From Holdemanella sp. MSK.7.32 (GTDB lineage Bacteria; Bacillota_I; Bacilli_A; Erysipelotrichales; Erysipelotrichaceae): 64,000 nt of DNA. The notes below the pieces were generated by a model. The model was not told the DNA's origin, searched no databases, and saw only the letters and a program-made list of their open reading frames with translations. Positions within the stretch are counted from its first letter, which is position 1. Each line of letters begins with the position of its first letter. Positions 28,020 to 37,004 of the stretch are shown piece by piece. The stretch spans positions 1 through 64,000 of the forward strand of contig NZ_JANFYN010000005.1 of NCBI RefSeq assembly GCF_024460475.1, in the 5' to 3' direction. The translations under genes and the position numbers were made by a program.

Positions 28020-29570
28020 ATGGGCATTTATTTAAATCCAGATAGTGATCGATATGAAAGATTGTGTAACAGTCCCATCTTTGTAGATAAATCATTATTG
28101 ATTGAATACACAAATAAAGCTATAAATACTTCTAATGATTGTATTTGTGTAACTCGTCCAAGACGATTTGGGAAAAGTACAGATGCGAATATGTTGGTAG
28201 CTTATTATTCAAAGGGTACAAATTCAAAAGACTTGTTTAATACATTAAATATCAATCACTGTCCTTCTTTTCTTGAACATTTAAACAAGCACAATTTGAT
28301 TCATTTAAACATACAAGACTTTTTAAGTACCACAAATTCAATTGATGAAATGCTTTCTAAAATAAATCGAATGATTTTAAAAGACTTGAAATTTGAATTT
28401 AAAGATGTCATAACTGAAACCGAAATCATCGATGCATTCAATGAAGTCTATGCGTATACAAAAAATAAATTTATCTTTATTATTGATGAATGGGATTGTA
28501 TCTTCAGAGAATTCAAAGAAGACAAAACTGCACAAGAAACATATTTAGATTTCTTAAGAAGCCTTTTAAAAGATAAGAATTATATTGAAATGTGTTACAT
28601 GACAGGAATATTACCAATCAAAAAATACGGAACTCACAGTGCCTTAAATATGTTTGATGAAATATCTATGACGCAATCAAAACCACTGGCAAACTACATG
28701 GGATTTACCGAAGAAGAAGTATCGAATTTATGTCGAAAGCACAATGTAGATTATCAAAAAATGAAAGATTGGTATGATGGATACCATATGACAGACACCA
28801 TCTCAACTTTTTCACCAAGATCTGTAGTTGCAGCTATTTCAAAACATGATTTTTCAAATTATTGGACTAAAACAGAATCTTTTGAAGCTTTAAAAATATA
28901 TATCGATTTAAACTTTGATGGATTAAAAGACAATATTATTCAAATGATGGCAGGAAAAGAAGTATATATCGACACATCTTCATTTGAAAACGATATGTCC
29001 ACATTTGGTTCAAAAGATGATGTTCTTACATTACTGATTCATTTAGGATATTTGGGATACAACCAAAAAGATCAAACATGCTACATTCCAAACAAGGAAG
29101 TCAGCGACTCATTCTTTACATCCATTAAAAATTCAAATTGGGACGCAACCACAAAAGCCATTCAAAATTCACGAAACTTATTAGATGCTACGTTTAATAT
29201 GAACGAAACAAAAGTAGCTGATTATATTGAACAAGCCCATCTAGAAACTAGCCACATTCAATATAATGATGAAAATGCGTTAAGCTATACAATTGATCTT
29301 GCCTACTATGCCGCAAGAGATCACTATACTGTGATTCGAGAGCTTCCAACCGGCAAAGGATTTGCGGATCTAGCCTTTATCCCTAAAACAGATAAGCCAG
29401 CCATATTGGTTGAATTAAAATGGAACCAAGATATAAATACAGCCATTACACAAATCAAAGAAAAAAAGTATCCTTCTGTTTTAGAAAAATACAAAGACAA
29501 CTTAATACTCGTTGGTATTACTTACGACAAGAAAACAAGAAAACACATATGCAAAATCGAGCGACTTTAA
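28020..29570 (+). CDS. AAA-ATPase-like protein with C-terminal PD-(D/E)XK domain
   Basis: The 516-residue protein has the architecture PF09820 (AAA-ATPase_like) plus PF08011 (PD-(D/E)XK nuclease). The P-loop variant is RPRRFGKST at residues 46-54 and the Walker B FIFIIDEWD lies near 160. The C-terminal nuclease pattern is GFADLAFIP followed by AILVELKW near 445-470. This family is abundant in gut Firmicutes and Bacteroidetes; a mobile-element or defence role is suspected but unproven. It is a single plus-strand gene convergent with the GH13 gene. A related C-terminal domain ends the window at 63437. Confidence 0.88.
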   Translation: MGIYLNPDSDRYERLCNSPIFVDKSLLIEYTNKAINTSNDCICVTRPRRFGKSTDANMLVAYYSKGTNSKDLFNTLNINHCPSFLEHLNKHNLIHLNIQDFLSTTNSIDEMLSKINRMILKDLKFEFKDVITETEIIDAFNEVYAYTKNKFIFIIDEWDCIFREFKEDKTAQETYLDFLRSLLKDKNYIEMCYMTGILPIKKYGTHSALNMFDEISMTQSKPLANYMGFTEEEVSNLCRKHNVDYQKMKDWYDGYHMTDTISTFSPRSVVAAISKHDFSNYWTKTESFEALKIYIDLNFDGLKDNIIQMMAGKEVYIDTSSFENDMSTFGSKDDVLTLLIHLGYLGYNQKDQTCYIPNKEVSDSFFTSIKNSNWDATTKAIQNSRNLLDATFNMNETKVADYIEQAHLETSHIQYNDENALSYTIDLAYYAARDHYTVIRELPTGKGFADLAFIPKTDKPAILVELKWNQDINTAITQIKEKKYPSVLEKYKDNLILVGITYDKKTRKHICKIERL

Positions 29571-29590
29571 TCGCTCGATCTTTTTAAGAT
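29552..29590. terminator. Bidirectional terminator
   Basis: ATCGAGCG and CGCTCGAT form a perfect eight-base stem spanning the two convergent stop codons, with T tracts on both strands. Confidence 0.85.
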
Positions 29591-30868
29591 TCTTACTTCA
29601 TAAGGCTTGAACTCAAGTGAGTTATTAACAGGAACCTCTTCATTTGTTTCGATGTCGATGAAATTACCTTGACCATTAAAGCCTAATGTTTGAGCTTCAT
29701 TTTTCATGTTCATACAAATCCATAGACATTCCTTTTCATCTTGTCTTTGATAAATACAAGCCGTATTTGTGATACCAATCTGTGTATAGTCTCCATAAGA
29801 TAAAGCGGAATGATTATGTTTCAAGTTGATTAACTTTTGAATACGATTCGTTAATTCATTCCACTCAAACACTTTGATTTCCGGTCTAAGATCCGTATCA
29901 TTCCAATTTTTTGTACCTTCCATACCCCATTCACTGCCATAATAGATACATGGAATACCTGGCATAGTAAACAACATCGTATAAATTAAAGGCAATTGTT
30001 TTTTATCCTCTAAAATCGACGCAACTCTTTCTACATCATGATTATCCACAAAGTTAAACAAATGCTTACCCGTATATAAACACCATGGATCTTTGCCAAA
30101 TTGACGATTCAATGAATAAAGAATCTCATAGAAATTAGCTGAATTAAAGCTCGAATACAACCCCTTATAACACTCATAATTTGTGACAGAATCTAACATA
30201 TTCTCATTCATCCATTGATTATAGTCACCATGTAAAGTTTCACCTAAAAGGAAGAAATCTCTATCTACATGATTGTGTAATGTTTGAAGGAAGTTTTTAT
30301 CTAGACAATAGGCGACATCCAATCTTAAACCATCAATTTTAAATTCTTCTTGCCAGAAATCCACTACATTCAAAATGTATTCTACTACTTGTGAATTTTG
30401 AAGATTCAACTTCACTAAGATGTCATTACCTTCCCAATCCTGGTACCAGAAGCCATCGTTGTAGTGATTGTTTCCATTAAAATCAATATAGAACCAATCC
30501 TTATAAGGTGAATCCCACTTCTTCTCTAATACATCTTGAAATGCAAAGAAATCACGTCCCACATGATTAAACACGGCATCTAAAATAATTTGAATACCAT
30601 TTTCATGGAATTGATTTACAACTTCCTTTAAGTCTTCATTGGTACCCAATCTTGTATCTAACGTTTTAAAATCCGTTGTATCATAGCCATGCGTACGACT
30701 TTCAAAAATTGGATTCAATAAAATACAGTCTATGTTTAATTTCTTTAAATGAGGAATAAAATCCTCTAATTTATGAATTCTATGTTCTAAAACATGATCA
30801 TTCTCAAATGGCGCTCCACAAGCTCCAAAAGGATAGATTTGATAAAATACACTCTCATTCGCCCACAT
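29567..30868 (-). CDS. GH13 alpha-amylase family glycosidase
   Basis: The 433-residue cytosolic enzyme is related to cyclomaltodextrinase or neopullulanase. The GH13 motifs are present: DAVFNH (97-102), GLRLDVAY with nucleophile Asp184, LLGE with acid/base Glu210, and FVDNHD with His277-Asp278. It lacks the N-terminal domain of typical neopullulanases and has no signal peptide, so it should act on imported maltodextrins. Its ribosome binding site AAGGAG lies at the end of ybaK, 6 bp upstream, placing it last in the minus-strand unit glnA-ANTAR-ybaK-GH13. Confidence 0.9.
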   Translation of the reverse strand: MWANESVFYQIYPFGACGAPFENDHVLEHRIHKLEDFIPHLKKLNIDCILLNPIFESRTHGYDTTDFKTLDTRLGTNEDLKEVVNQFHENGIQIILDAVFNHVGRDFFAFQDVLEKKWDSPYKDWFYIDFNGNNHYNDGFWYQDWEGNDILVKLNLQNSQVVEYILNVVDFWQEEFKIDGLRLDVAYCLDKNFLQTLHNHVDRDFFLLGETLHGDYNQWMNENMLDSVTNYECYKGLYSSFNSANFYEILYSLNRQFGKDPWCLYTGKHLFNFVDNHDVERVASILEDKKQLPLIYTMLFTMPGIPCIYYGSEWGMEGTKNWNDTDLRPEIKVFEWNELTNRIQKLINLKHNHSALSYGDYTQIGITNTACIYQRQDEKECLWICMNMKNEAQTLGFNGQGNFIDIETNEEVPVNNSLEFKPYEVRILKRSSD

Positions 30869-30874
30869 AATATG

Positions 30875-31360
30875 TTACTCCTTTGTGATATCGCCTGCTT
30901 GAACATGAATTAAATCCATCAATGTCTTTGGATCCATCTCAATCTGCATACCAATCTTACCTGCACTAAAATAGATCTTATCTTGATTTAAACAATCCTT
31001 TTCAATAAAGGTACGAAATTGTTTTTTCATACCCAATGGAGAACAACCACCACGAATATAGCCCGTAATCTTATTGATATCCTTCACATGGATCATTTCA
31101 CAAGATTTGACTCCAGCTATTTTTGCGCACTTCTTTAAATCCAGTTCCTTTTCAACTGGAAGCATATACACTAAATATTCCTTTGTGTTTGCCTGTGTAA
31201 CTAAAGTTTTATACACAGCTTCCACTGGCTGATGTAACATATTCGCAACATGCACACCATCTACGGGATCCCCCTCTTTATGTTCATACGTATGCGCTTC
31301 ATATTCCACTTTATGCTGATCTAAAAAACGCATCGCATTGGTCTTTTGAATCTTTTTCAT
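30875..31360 (-). CDS. ybaK: Cys-tRNA(Pro)/Cys-tRNA(Cys) deacylase YbaK
   Basis: The 161-residue YbaK/EbsC family protein clears Cys mischarged onto tRNA(Pro). Family features are VYKTLVTQ near residue 50, the LPVEKELDLKKCAKIAG block, and GYIRGGCSPLGMKK, a conserved signature around the binding pocket. The start overlaps the stop of the ANTAR gene (ATGA) and is preceded by GAGGAG. It lies within the glnA transcript without an obvious functional link to nitrogen metabolism. Confidence 0.93.
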   Translation of the reverse strand: MKKIQKTNAMRFLDQHKVEYEAHTYEHKEGDPVDGVHVANMLHQPVEAVYKTLVTQANTKEYLVYMLPVEKELDLKKCAKIAGVKSCEMIHVKDINKITGYIRGGCSPLGMKKQFRTFIEKDCLNQDKIYFSAGKIGMQIEMDPKTLMDLIHVQAGDITKE

Positions 31361-31905
31361 GTTTGAAACTCCTCTAATAACTCTTTAGCCACCAAGAATT
31401 TCGTCTTATTCTGCTCCATCGCTATCTTTTCAATATAGTGATGCGCCTTGTCTTCACTCCAATGATAATTTGAAATCAAAACCAACTTACAATGATCCAC
31501 CATCTTCAACTCTAAATATTTCTGTTCAAGCTTACTGATCTTCTTTTCATAAAGCTGGATTCGCCTATTCACACTCATAAGAATCTGAAATGCTTCATAC
31601 AACAACTGCTTCTTGATGGGATACGACAGAACTATTATACCACTATCTTTACACTGATATGAAACTTGATCATAGATTTCCTTATTGCACACCAAAAGAA
31701 CTTGTGTATTTAAACTCTTCGCAAAATTTAAAAGCCCACTTGTCGTTTGCGAATATAAGATCACAACAATCTCAAAATGCGTATTTCTCAACTTATTTAA
31801 CGCATCATTATATGTCTTTGACAGCACATATTGATAATTGGCCGTATTTTTTAATAAAGCTAAGAAATTCTCATTTCCAAGTACTAATACTTTACTTGCC
31901 TCCAT
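31357..31905 (-). CDS. ANTAR-domain response-regulator-like antiterminator
   Basis: The 182-residue protein has an N-terminal receiver-like domain (KVLVLGNENFLALL to about residue 115), a short coiled coil (YEKKISKLEQKYLELK), and a C-terminal ANTAR domain (VDHCKLVLISNYHWSEDKAHHYIEKIAMEQN). ANTAR domains bind RNA hairpin pairs and prevent termination. The receiver lacks an obvious phosphoacceptor Asp where VVILYSQTT replaces the usual VVLLDxxMP, so control may be by ligand or partner. It follows glnA directly. The GSIII leader at 33176-33250 is a likely target. The ATG at 31905 or a GTG at 31911 could be the start. Confidence 0.85.
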   Translation of the reverse strand: MEASKVLVLGNENFLALLKNTANYQYVLSKTYNDALNKLRNTHFEIVVILYSQTTSGLLNFAKSLNTQVLLVCNKEIYDQVSYQCKDSGIIVLSYPIKKQLLYEAFQILMSVNRRIQLYEKKISKLEQKYLELKMVDHCKLVLISNYHWSEDKAHHYIEKIAMEQNKTKFLVAKELLEEFQT

Positions 31906-31911
31906 ACGCAC

Positions 31912-33081
31912 TTACCCAACATAAATATCCACTACATCTTTTCCTAAAACTTGTTTTACCCAATCCGAATTCAAAGCCTTTACCTTTGCCTCTTTTAAGC
32001 TTTGAGGAAGCTTTTTTGTATCACTCGATACAATATCCGTACAAGGATCGGGTACCATGTTCTTTTCAATCCCCTCTAAACCGGCATAAATCAATAAGGC
32101 ATAGGCCAAATAAATATTACAGCTACAATCCGGACTTCTTAACTCCATACGATTTGTCGAATGCGTAGCCGGAATACGAATCAATTGATTACGATTCTGA
32201 TACGACCAGGAAATATAGCTTGGCGCCTTATCCTTACCTAAACGCTTGTAGGAGTGTTTTGTCGGATTTAAAAAGGCTGTCATCTCTTCAATACGATTTA
32301 AAATACCCGCCATAAAAGGCATCAACAACTCTTCATGTTGATCCACACTCATATTAATATGCATTCCATTACCGGGCTGATCCTCTAAAGGTTTTGGTGA
32401 AAAGTCAGCTACTAAACCCTGCATATTCGCAATAGCTTCAACAACCCACTTAAATGTCGCCGCATTATCCGCTGCTTGTAAAGCACTTGAATAACGAAAA
32501 TCAATCTCATTTTGCCCAGGACCCATCTCATGATGCGAAACCTCTGGATCTATTCCCATTTCCGATAATGTTAAACAAATCTCACGACGAACATTTTCCC
32601 CTTTATCTAATGGCGAAATATCCATATACCCCGCATGATCCAATGGAACATAGGTATTTTCTCCATCTTCATCCTGCTTAAATAAATAGAATTCAAATTC
32701 TGAACCAAAGTTAACACTGATTCCCATTTCTTTCGCTTTATTGACCGCTTTCTTTAATATGTAACGCACATCCCTTTCAAAAGGCGTCCCATCCGGATAT
32801 TTAATATCACAATACATACGAATAACACTTCCATCCATACTGCGCCATGGCAAGATACTCATAGTGTTCGGGTCAGGATATAAGAATAGATCACTATGCA
32901 CTTCATCTAGAAAACCATCAATGGCACTGGCATCAAAGCTAATTCCCTCCACAAATGCCCTTTTTAATTCGGTTGGTAAAACAGAAACATTTTTCTGTGT
33001 ACCATACATATCAAAATAAGAAAGACGAATAAATCGAACGTCTTGTTCTTCACAAAAATTTAATACATCCTCATATGTCAT
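31912..33081 (-). CDS. glnA: Glutamine synthetase type I
   Basis: The 389-residue GSI condenses glutamate and ammonia with ATP. Motifs are NFGSEFEFYLF (metal-binding Glu), HHEMGPGQNEIDFRY, GNGMHINMS, SYKRLGKDKAPSYISWS and RMELRSPDCSCN. It is about 50 residues shorter than the usual form (roughly 440); the C terminus stops soon after VLGKDVVDIY. It also lacks the Tyr adenylylation segment, as expected for a Gram-positive. The ATG at 33081 follows CGAGGTGAA. It is divergent from the GSIII operon and is followed at once by the ANTAR gene. Confidence 0.92.
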   Translation of the reverse strand: MTYEDVLNFCEEQDVRFIRLSYFDMYGTQKNVSVLPTELKRAFVEGISFDASAIDGFLDEVHSDLFLYPDPNTMSILPWRSMDGSVIRMYCDIKYPDGTPFERDVRYILKKAVNKAKEMGISVNFGSEFEFYLFKQDEDGENTYVPLDHAGYMDISPLDKGENVRREICLTLSEMGIDPEVSHHEMGPGQNEIDFRYSSALQAADNAATFKWVVEAIANMQGLVADFSPKPLEDQPGNGMHINMSVDQHEELLMPFMAGILNRIEEMTAFLNPTKHSYKRLGKDKAPSYISWSYQNRNQLIRIPATHSTNRMELRSPDCSCNIYLAYALLIYAGLEGIEKNMVPDPCTDIVSSDTKKLPQSLKEAKVKALNSDWVKQVLGKDVVDIYVG

Positions 33082-33099
33082 ACAATTCACCTCGAATAA

Positions 33100-33128
33100 T
33101 TAATACACTATTTTCATTCTGTTTTCAA
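33100..33128 (-). promoter_or_regulatory. Probable glnA promoter
   Basis: On the minus strand TTGAAA (33128-33123) and TATTAA (33105-33100) are 17 bp apart, about 20 bp upstream of the glnA start. No attenuator lies between promoter and gene. Confidence 0.5.
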
Positions 33129-33147
33129 ATCTTTTTACATTTTTTCA

Positions 33148-33175
33148 TTGACAACACAAAATATCTGTTTATAAT
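33148..33175 (+). promoter_or_regulatory. Promoter of the GSIII-asnB-gltBD unit
   Basis: A consensus TTGACA (33148-33153) and TATAAT (33170-33175) are separated by 16 bp. Transcription would start near 33182, at the 5' edge of the attenuator. Confidence 0.75.
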
Positions 33176-33181
33176 GAATGC

Positions 33182-33250
33182 ATACATGGCAAGGACGCCA
33201 AAGAAAACATAGGTCAAACCCTAGTTTTTTAGTGTCCTTGCCCTTTTTTT
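33182..33250 (+). promoter_or_regulatory. Transcription attenuator with ANTAR-type hairpin in the GSIII leader
   Basis: Two exclusive folds are visible. Fold 1 is the small hairpin TGGC-AAGGAC-GCCA (33187-33200), whose hexaloop has A at position 1 and G at position 4, as in ANTAR targets. Fold 2 is an intrinsic terminator in which GGCAAGGAC (33188-33196) pairs perfectly with GTCCTTGCC (33234-33242), followed by seven T residues (33244-33250). Between them is a second hairpin, AAAAC-a-TAGG/CCTA-GTTTT (33204-33228), also with a six-base loop (TCAAAC) but without the A1/G4 pattern. Binding of the adjacent ANTAR protein to fold 1 would allow readthrough into the GSIII operon. Confidence 0.7.
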
Positions 33251-33268
33251 ATGTAAAGGAGAGCCATT

Positions 33269-35359
33269 ATGAAATCGATCGTAGAAGAAATTTTTGGAAG
33301 TAAAGTTTTTGATGAATCTGTTATGCGAGAAAAGCTCGCAAAAGATACATATCGTGAATTAGAAAAAACCATTCACGATGGAAAACAGTTAAATATCAAA
33401 ATCGCAAACGCGGTAGCCCACGCTATGAAAGAATGGGCCCTAGAACAAGGTGCAACACACTATACACACTGGTTCCAGCCAATGACAGGAGTTACAGCTG
33501 AAAAGCATGATGGCTTTATCAATCCCGATAAAGATGGCAAAGTCATCATGGAATTTAGTGGAAAAGAATTAATCAAAGGTGAGCCAGACGCCTCAAGTTT
33601 TCCAAATGGAGGTTTAAGAGCCACATTTGAAGCAAGAGGATATACGGCTTGGGATCCAACAAGCTATGCCTTTATTAAAAACGGCGTACTATGTATTCCA
33701 ACCGCTTTCTGCTCTTACTCAGGACACGCCCTAGATAAGAAAACACCACTACTTCGAAGTATGCAGGCCATTAATAAACAAGCCTTACGTATTGTGAAAT
33801 TATTTGGCAATGACGATGTTCAAACCATTAAAACAACCGTCGGACCTGAACAAGAATATTTCTTAGTTGACCAGAAATATTATGAACAAAGAAAAGACTT
33901 GATCTATACAGGACGTACATTATTTGGTGCACCATGCCCTAAAGGACAAGAATTGGAAGATCATTATTTTGGAACAATCAAAAGTCGTGTTCAAGAATTC
34001 ATGTCCGATTTAAATAAAGAGTTATGGAAACTTGGCATCTTGGCAAAAACTGAACACAACGAAGTAGCCCCTGCTCAACATGAATTAGCCCCAATCTTTA
34101 CAACGACAAATATCGCAACAGACCACAACCAATTGACAATGGAATTGATTCAAAGAGTTGCGAAAAAACATGGATTGGTTGCACTACTTCATGAAAAACC
34201 ATTTGAAGGCATCAACGGAAGTGGTAAGCATAATAACTGGTCTTTATCTACAGATACAGGAATCAACTTACTAGAACCAGGCGATACACCTCATGAAAAC
34301 GCACAATTTTTAGTCTTCTTAGCCGCTATTATTAAAGCTGTAGATGAACACCAAGACTTATTACGATTAAGTGTAGCCACTGCAGGTAACGATCACCGAC
34401 TAGGTGCTAACGAAGCGCCTCCAGCTATTATCTCTATTTTCTTAGGTGATGAATTAACCGCTGTATTAAAGGCCATTGAAGAAGATAAACCATATGATGG
34501 AAAAGAAAAAGAATTGATGAAGATTGGAGCAACCGTTCTTCCTAAATTCCCTAAAGATTCAACAGATCGTAACCGTACTTCTCCATTCGCCTTTACCGGA
34601 AACAAATTCGAATTCAGAATGCCCGGATCTAACTCAAGTATTGCCGGATGCAATATTGTGTTAAATACAGTCATTGCGGATGAAATCGAAAAATTTGCGG
34701 ACATTCTTGAAGCTAGCGATGATTTTGAAAGCACATTACATGCCTTGATCAAAGATACAATCAAAAACCACAAGCGCATTATCTTCAATGGCAATGGATA
34801 TGATGATTCTTGGGTTAAAGAAGCAGAATCTAGAGGCTTATTAAACTTAAAGACAACTCCAGATGCTCTTCCATACTTCAAAACCGATGAAAACATTGCC
34901 CTATTTGAAAGACAAAAAGTTTTATCTAAAGAAGAAGTGGAATCAAGATATGAAATTTTAATGGATGAATACGAAAAACAAATCAACATTGAAGCATTGA
35001 CAATGTTAGATATTGCGAAAAAAGACATTTTACCAGCTGCAAGTAAGTTCTCTAAAGAATTGACAGATACAATCGCAAATAAAAAAGCCATCGGTATCGA
35101 CTTAATCTATGAACTTGAAACGGCTAAAAAAGTCAGTGAATATTTAACCGAAGCTTACCAAGCTATGATGACACTTGAAAAGGATGTTAAAAAACTACAT
35201 GAAATTGATGATTTTGAAAAATCAGCCTTCTATGTAAGAGACTTCATTATCCAAGATATGGCCTCATTAAGAAAACCATGCGACGAACTTGAAGTCATTA
35301 CTTCTAATAGTGATTGGCCATTTCCAACATATGGAAAATTATTATTTGGAATTCAATAA
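33269..35359 (+). CDS. glnN: Glutamine synthetase type III (second copy)
   Basis: The 696-residue GSIII aligns over its full length with the copy at 7376-9463. It shares THYTHWFQPMTG, IKGEPDASSFPNGGLRATFE, TTVGPEQEYFL, INGSGKHNNWS and DSTDRNRTSPFAFTGNKFEFRMPGS. It makes glutamine for the downstream AsnB and GltBD. The ribosome binding site is AAAGGAG. It lies behind a consensus promoter and an attenuator, so nitrogen status probably sets its expression. A weak terminator separates it from asnB, so part of the transcripts may continue. Confidence 0.96.
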   Translation: MKSIVEEIFGSKVFDESVMREKLAKDTYRELEKTIHDGKQLNIKIANAVAHAMKEWALEQGATHYTHWFQPMTGVTAEKHDGFINPDKDGKVIMEFSGKELIKGEPDASSFPNGGLRATFEARGYTAWDPTSYAFIKNGVLCIPTAFCSYSGHALDKKTPLLRSMQAINKQALRIVKLFGNDDVQTIKTTVGPEQEYFLVDQKYYEQRKDLIYTGRTLFGAPCPKGQELEDHYFGTIKSRVQEFMSDLNKELWKLGILAKTEHNEVAPAQHELAPIFTTTNIATDHNQLTMELIQRVAKKHGLVALLHEKPFEGINGSGKHNNWSLSTDTGINLLEPGDTPHENAQFLVFLAAIIKAVDEHQDLLRLSVATAGNDHRLGANEAPPAIISIFLGDELTAVLKAIEEDKPYDGKEKELMKIGATVLPKFPKDSTDRNRTSPFAFTGNKFEFRMPGSNSSIAGCNIVLNTVIADEIEKFADILEASDDFESTLHALIKDTIKNHKRIIFNGNGYDDSWVKEAESRGLLNLKTTPDALPYFKTDENIALFERQKVLSKEEVESRYEILMDEYEKQINIEALTMLDIAKKDILPAASKFSKELTDTIANKKAIGIDLIYELETAKKVSEYLTEAYQAMMTLEKDVKKLHEIDDFEKSAFYVRDFIIQDMASLRKPCDELEVITSNSDWPFPTYGKLLFGIQ

Positions 35360-35383
35360 ACCGGCATACGCCCGGTTTTTCCG
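35357..35383 (+). terminator. Weak terminator between GSIII and asnB
   Basis: ACCGG and CCGGT pair across a seven-base loop, followed by five T residues. The short stem and the 45-bp gap to asnB suggest partial readthrough. Confidence 0.65.
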
Positions 35384-35404
35384 TCTATAAAGGAGATGTA
35401 ATTT

Positions 35405-36988
35405 ATGTGTACAATTATTGGATATAAATCATTAAAAGTAAGTAAAGAATCCATTCATCAAGCATTACTTGCGACATATACAAGAGGTCCAGACGATGAA
35501 AGAATTCAAGAAGTCGGATGCGGCTATCTAGGTTTTCAAAGACTATCCATCATGGGACTAAGTCCTCTAGGCATGCAGCCATTTGTTAGAGATGGCAATT
35601 ATGTGGTATGTAACGGCGAAATCTATGGATTTCGAGACATTAAATCGGAACTCGAAAAATCCGGCTATACATTTATTTCGCAAAGCGACTGTGAAATTCT
35701 TCTACCACTCTATGAAAAATACGGATTAGACATGTTTAAAAAGCTAGACGCTGAATATGCCTGCATTATTTATGATGCCAAGAAAAACGATTTTATTGCC
35801 GCCAGAGACCCAATCGGAATCCGTCCATTATTTTATGGCTATGATCAAAATCATAATATTGTCTTTGCCTCTGAAGCCAAAAACCTAGTTTCCATTGTCG
35901 AACAAATTTTTCCATTCCCTCCAGGACACTATTATGCCGATGGCAAATTCACTTGTTACTTAGACATTACTAAAGTTGATGAAGTAATCACTTCAGATCT
36001 TGAAACCATCTGTTCCAATATTCACGATAAATTAGTGGAAGGCGTTAAGAAAAGACTAGATGCCGATGCCCCACTTGGATTCCTTTTAAGTGGAGGATTA
36101 GATTCAAGTCTAGTATGTGCCATCAGTCAAAAATTACTCAATAAACCTATTGAAACCTATGCGATTGGAATGGAAGAAGATGCGATTGATTTAAAATATG
36201 CCAAAGAAGTCGCTGACTTTATTGGCTCTAACCACCATGAAATCATTATCAATAAAGAAGATGTCTTAAATGCGATCAAACCCGTCATTCAAACTTTAGC
36301 TACTTTTGACATCACAACCATTCGCGCCAGCATTGGAATGTATCTTATCTGTAAAGCCATTCATGAACAAAGTAACATTCGCGTATTACTAACTGGAGAA
36401 ATCAGTGATGAATTGTTTGGCTACAAATATACAGATTTTGCCCCAAGCGCCCAAGAATTCCAACAAGAAAGTGTTAAACGTGTACATGAACTGTATATGT
36501 ACGATGTATTAAGAGCTGATCGATGCATTTCCACAAACTCCATTGAAGCCCGTGTTCCCTTTGGCGATTTAGATTTTGTCAAATACGTTATGGCTATTGA
36601 TCCACAAAAGAAAATGAATACGTACAATAAAGGAAAATATTTGCTTCGTCATGCCTTTGAAAAAGACGAAATTCTACCTTACGATATCTTAATGCGAGAA
36701 AAAGCCGCCTTCTCCGATGCGGTCGGTCACTCATTAAGTGATGATATTAAAGAATATGCCGAAAAGCAGTATACAGATGCTGAATTTGAAGAAAAAATCA
36801 AACAATACAAATTCTGTACTCCATTCACAAAAGAATCTCTATTATATCGTGAAATTTTTGAATCTTACTACCCTGAACAGGCAGGTATGATCAAAGATTT
36901 CTGGATGCCAAATAAAAACTGGCAAGGATGTAACGTCAACGATCCGAGTGCTCGTTATTTATCAAACTATGGAGACAGCGGAAAATAG
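35405..36988 (+). CDS. asnB: Asparagine synthase (glutamine-hydrolysing)
   Basis: The 527-residue enzyme forms asparagine from aspartate with glutamine as the nitrogen donor. The N-terminal class II amidotransferase domain starts with Cys2 as nucleophile (MCTIIGY) and has RGPDDERI and CNGEIY. The synthetase domain has the pyrophosphate loop LLSGGLDSSLV near residue 228, and GEISDELFGY. The family is usually 500-620 residues. It lies 16 bp upstream of gltB, which places a glutamine consumer in the same transcript as glutamate synthase. Confidence 0.93.
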   Translation: MCTIIGYKSLKVSKESIHQALLATYTRGPDDERIQEVGCGYLGFQRLSIMGLSPLGMQPFVRDGNYVVCNGEIYGFRDIKSELEKSGYTFISQSDCEILLPLYEKYGLDMFKKLDAEYACIIYDAKKNDFIAARDPIGIRPLFYGYDQNHNIVFASEAKNLVSIVEQIFPFPPGHYYADGKFTCYLDITKVDEVITSDLETICSNIHDKLVEGVKKRLDADAPLGFLLSGGLDSSLVCAISQKLLNKPIETYAIGMEEDAIDLKYAKEVADFIGSNHHEIIINKEDVLNAIKPVIQTLATFDITTIRASIGMYLICKAIHEQSNIRVLLTGEISDELFGYKYTDFAPSAQEFQQESVKRVHELYMYDVLRADRCISTNSIEARVPFGDLDFVKYVMAIDPQKKMNTYNKGKYLLRHAFEKDEILPYDILMREKAAFSDAVGHSLSDDIKEYAEKQYTDAEFEEKIKQYKFCTPFTKESLLYREIFESYYPEQAGMIKDFWMPNKNWQGCNVNDPSARYLSNYGDSGK

Positions 36989-37004
36989 AAGGGTTGTGTA
37001 AATT

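Noticed and set aside
31659..32168. Open frame of 169 codons on the plus strand
   Set aside because: It is antisense to glnA and the ANTAR gene, both well supported.
34393..35091. Open frame of 232 codons on the minus strand opposite GSIII
   Set aside because: It lies fully inside the well-supported GSIII gene, has no matching family and reads as a shadow frame.
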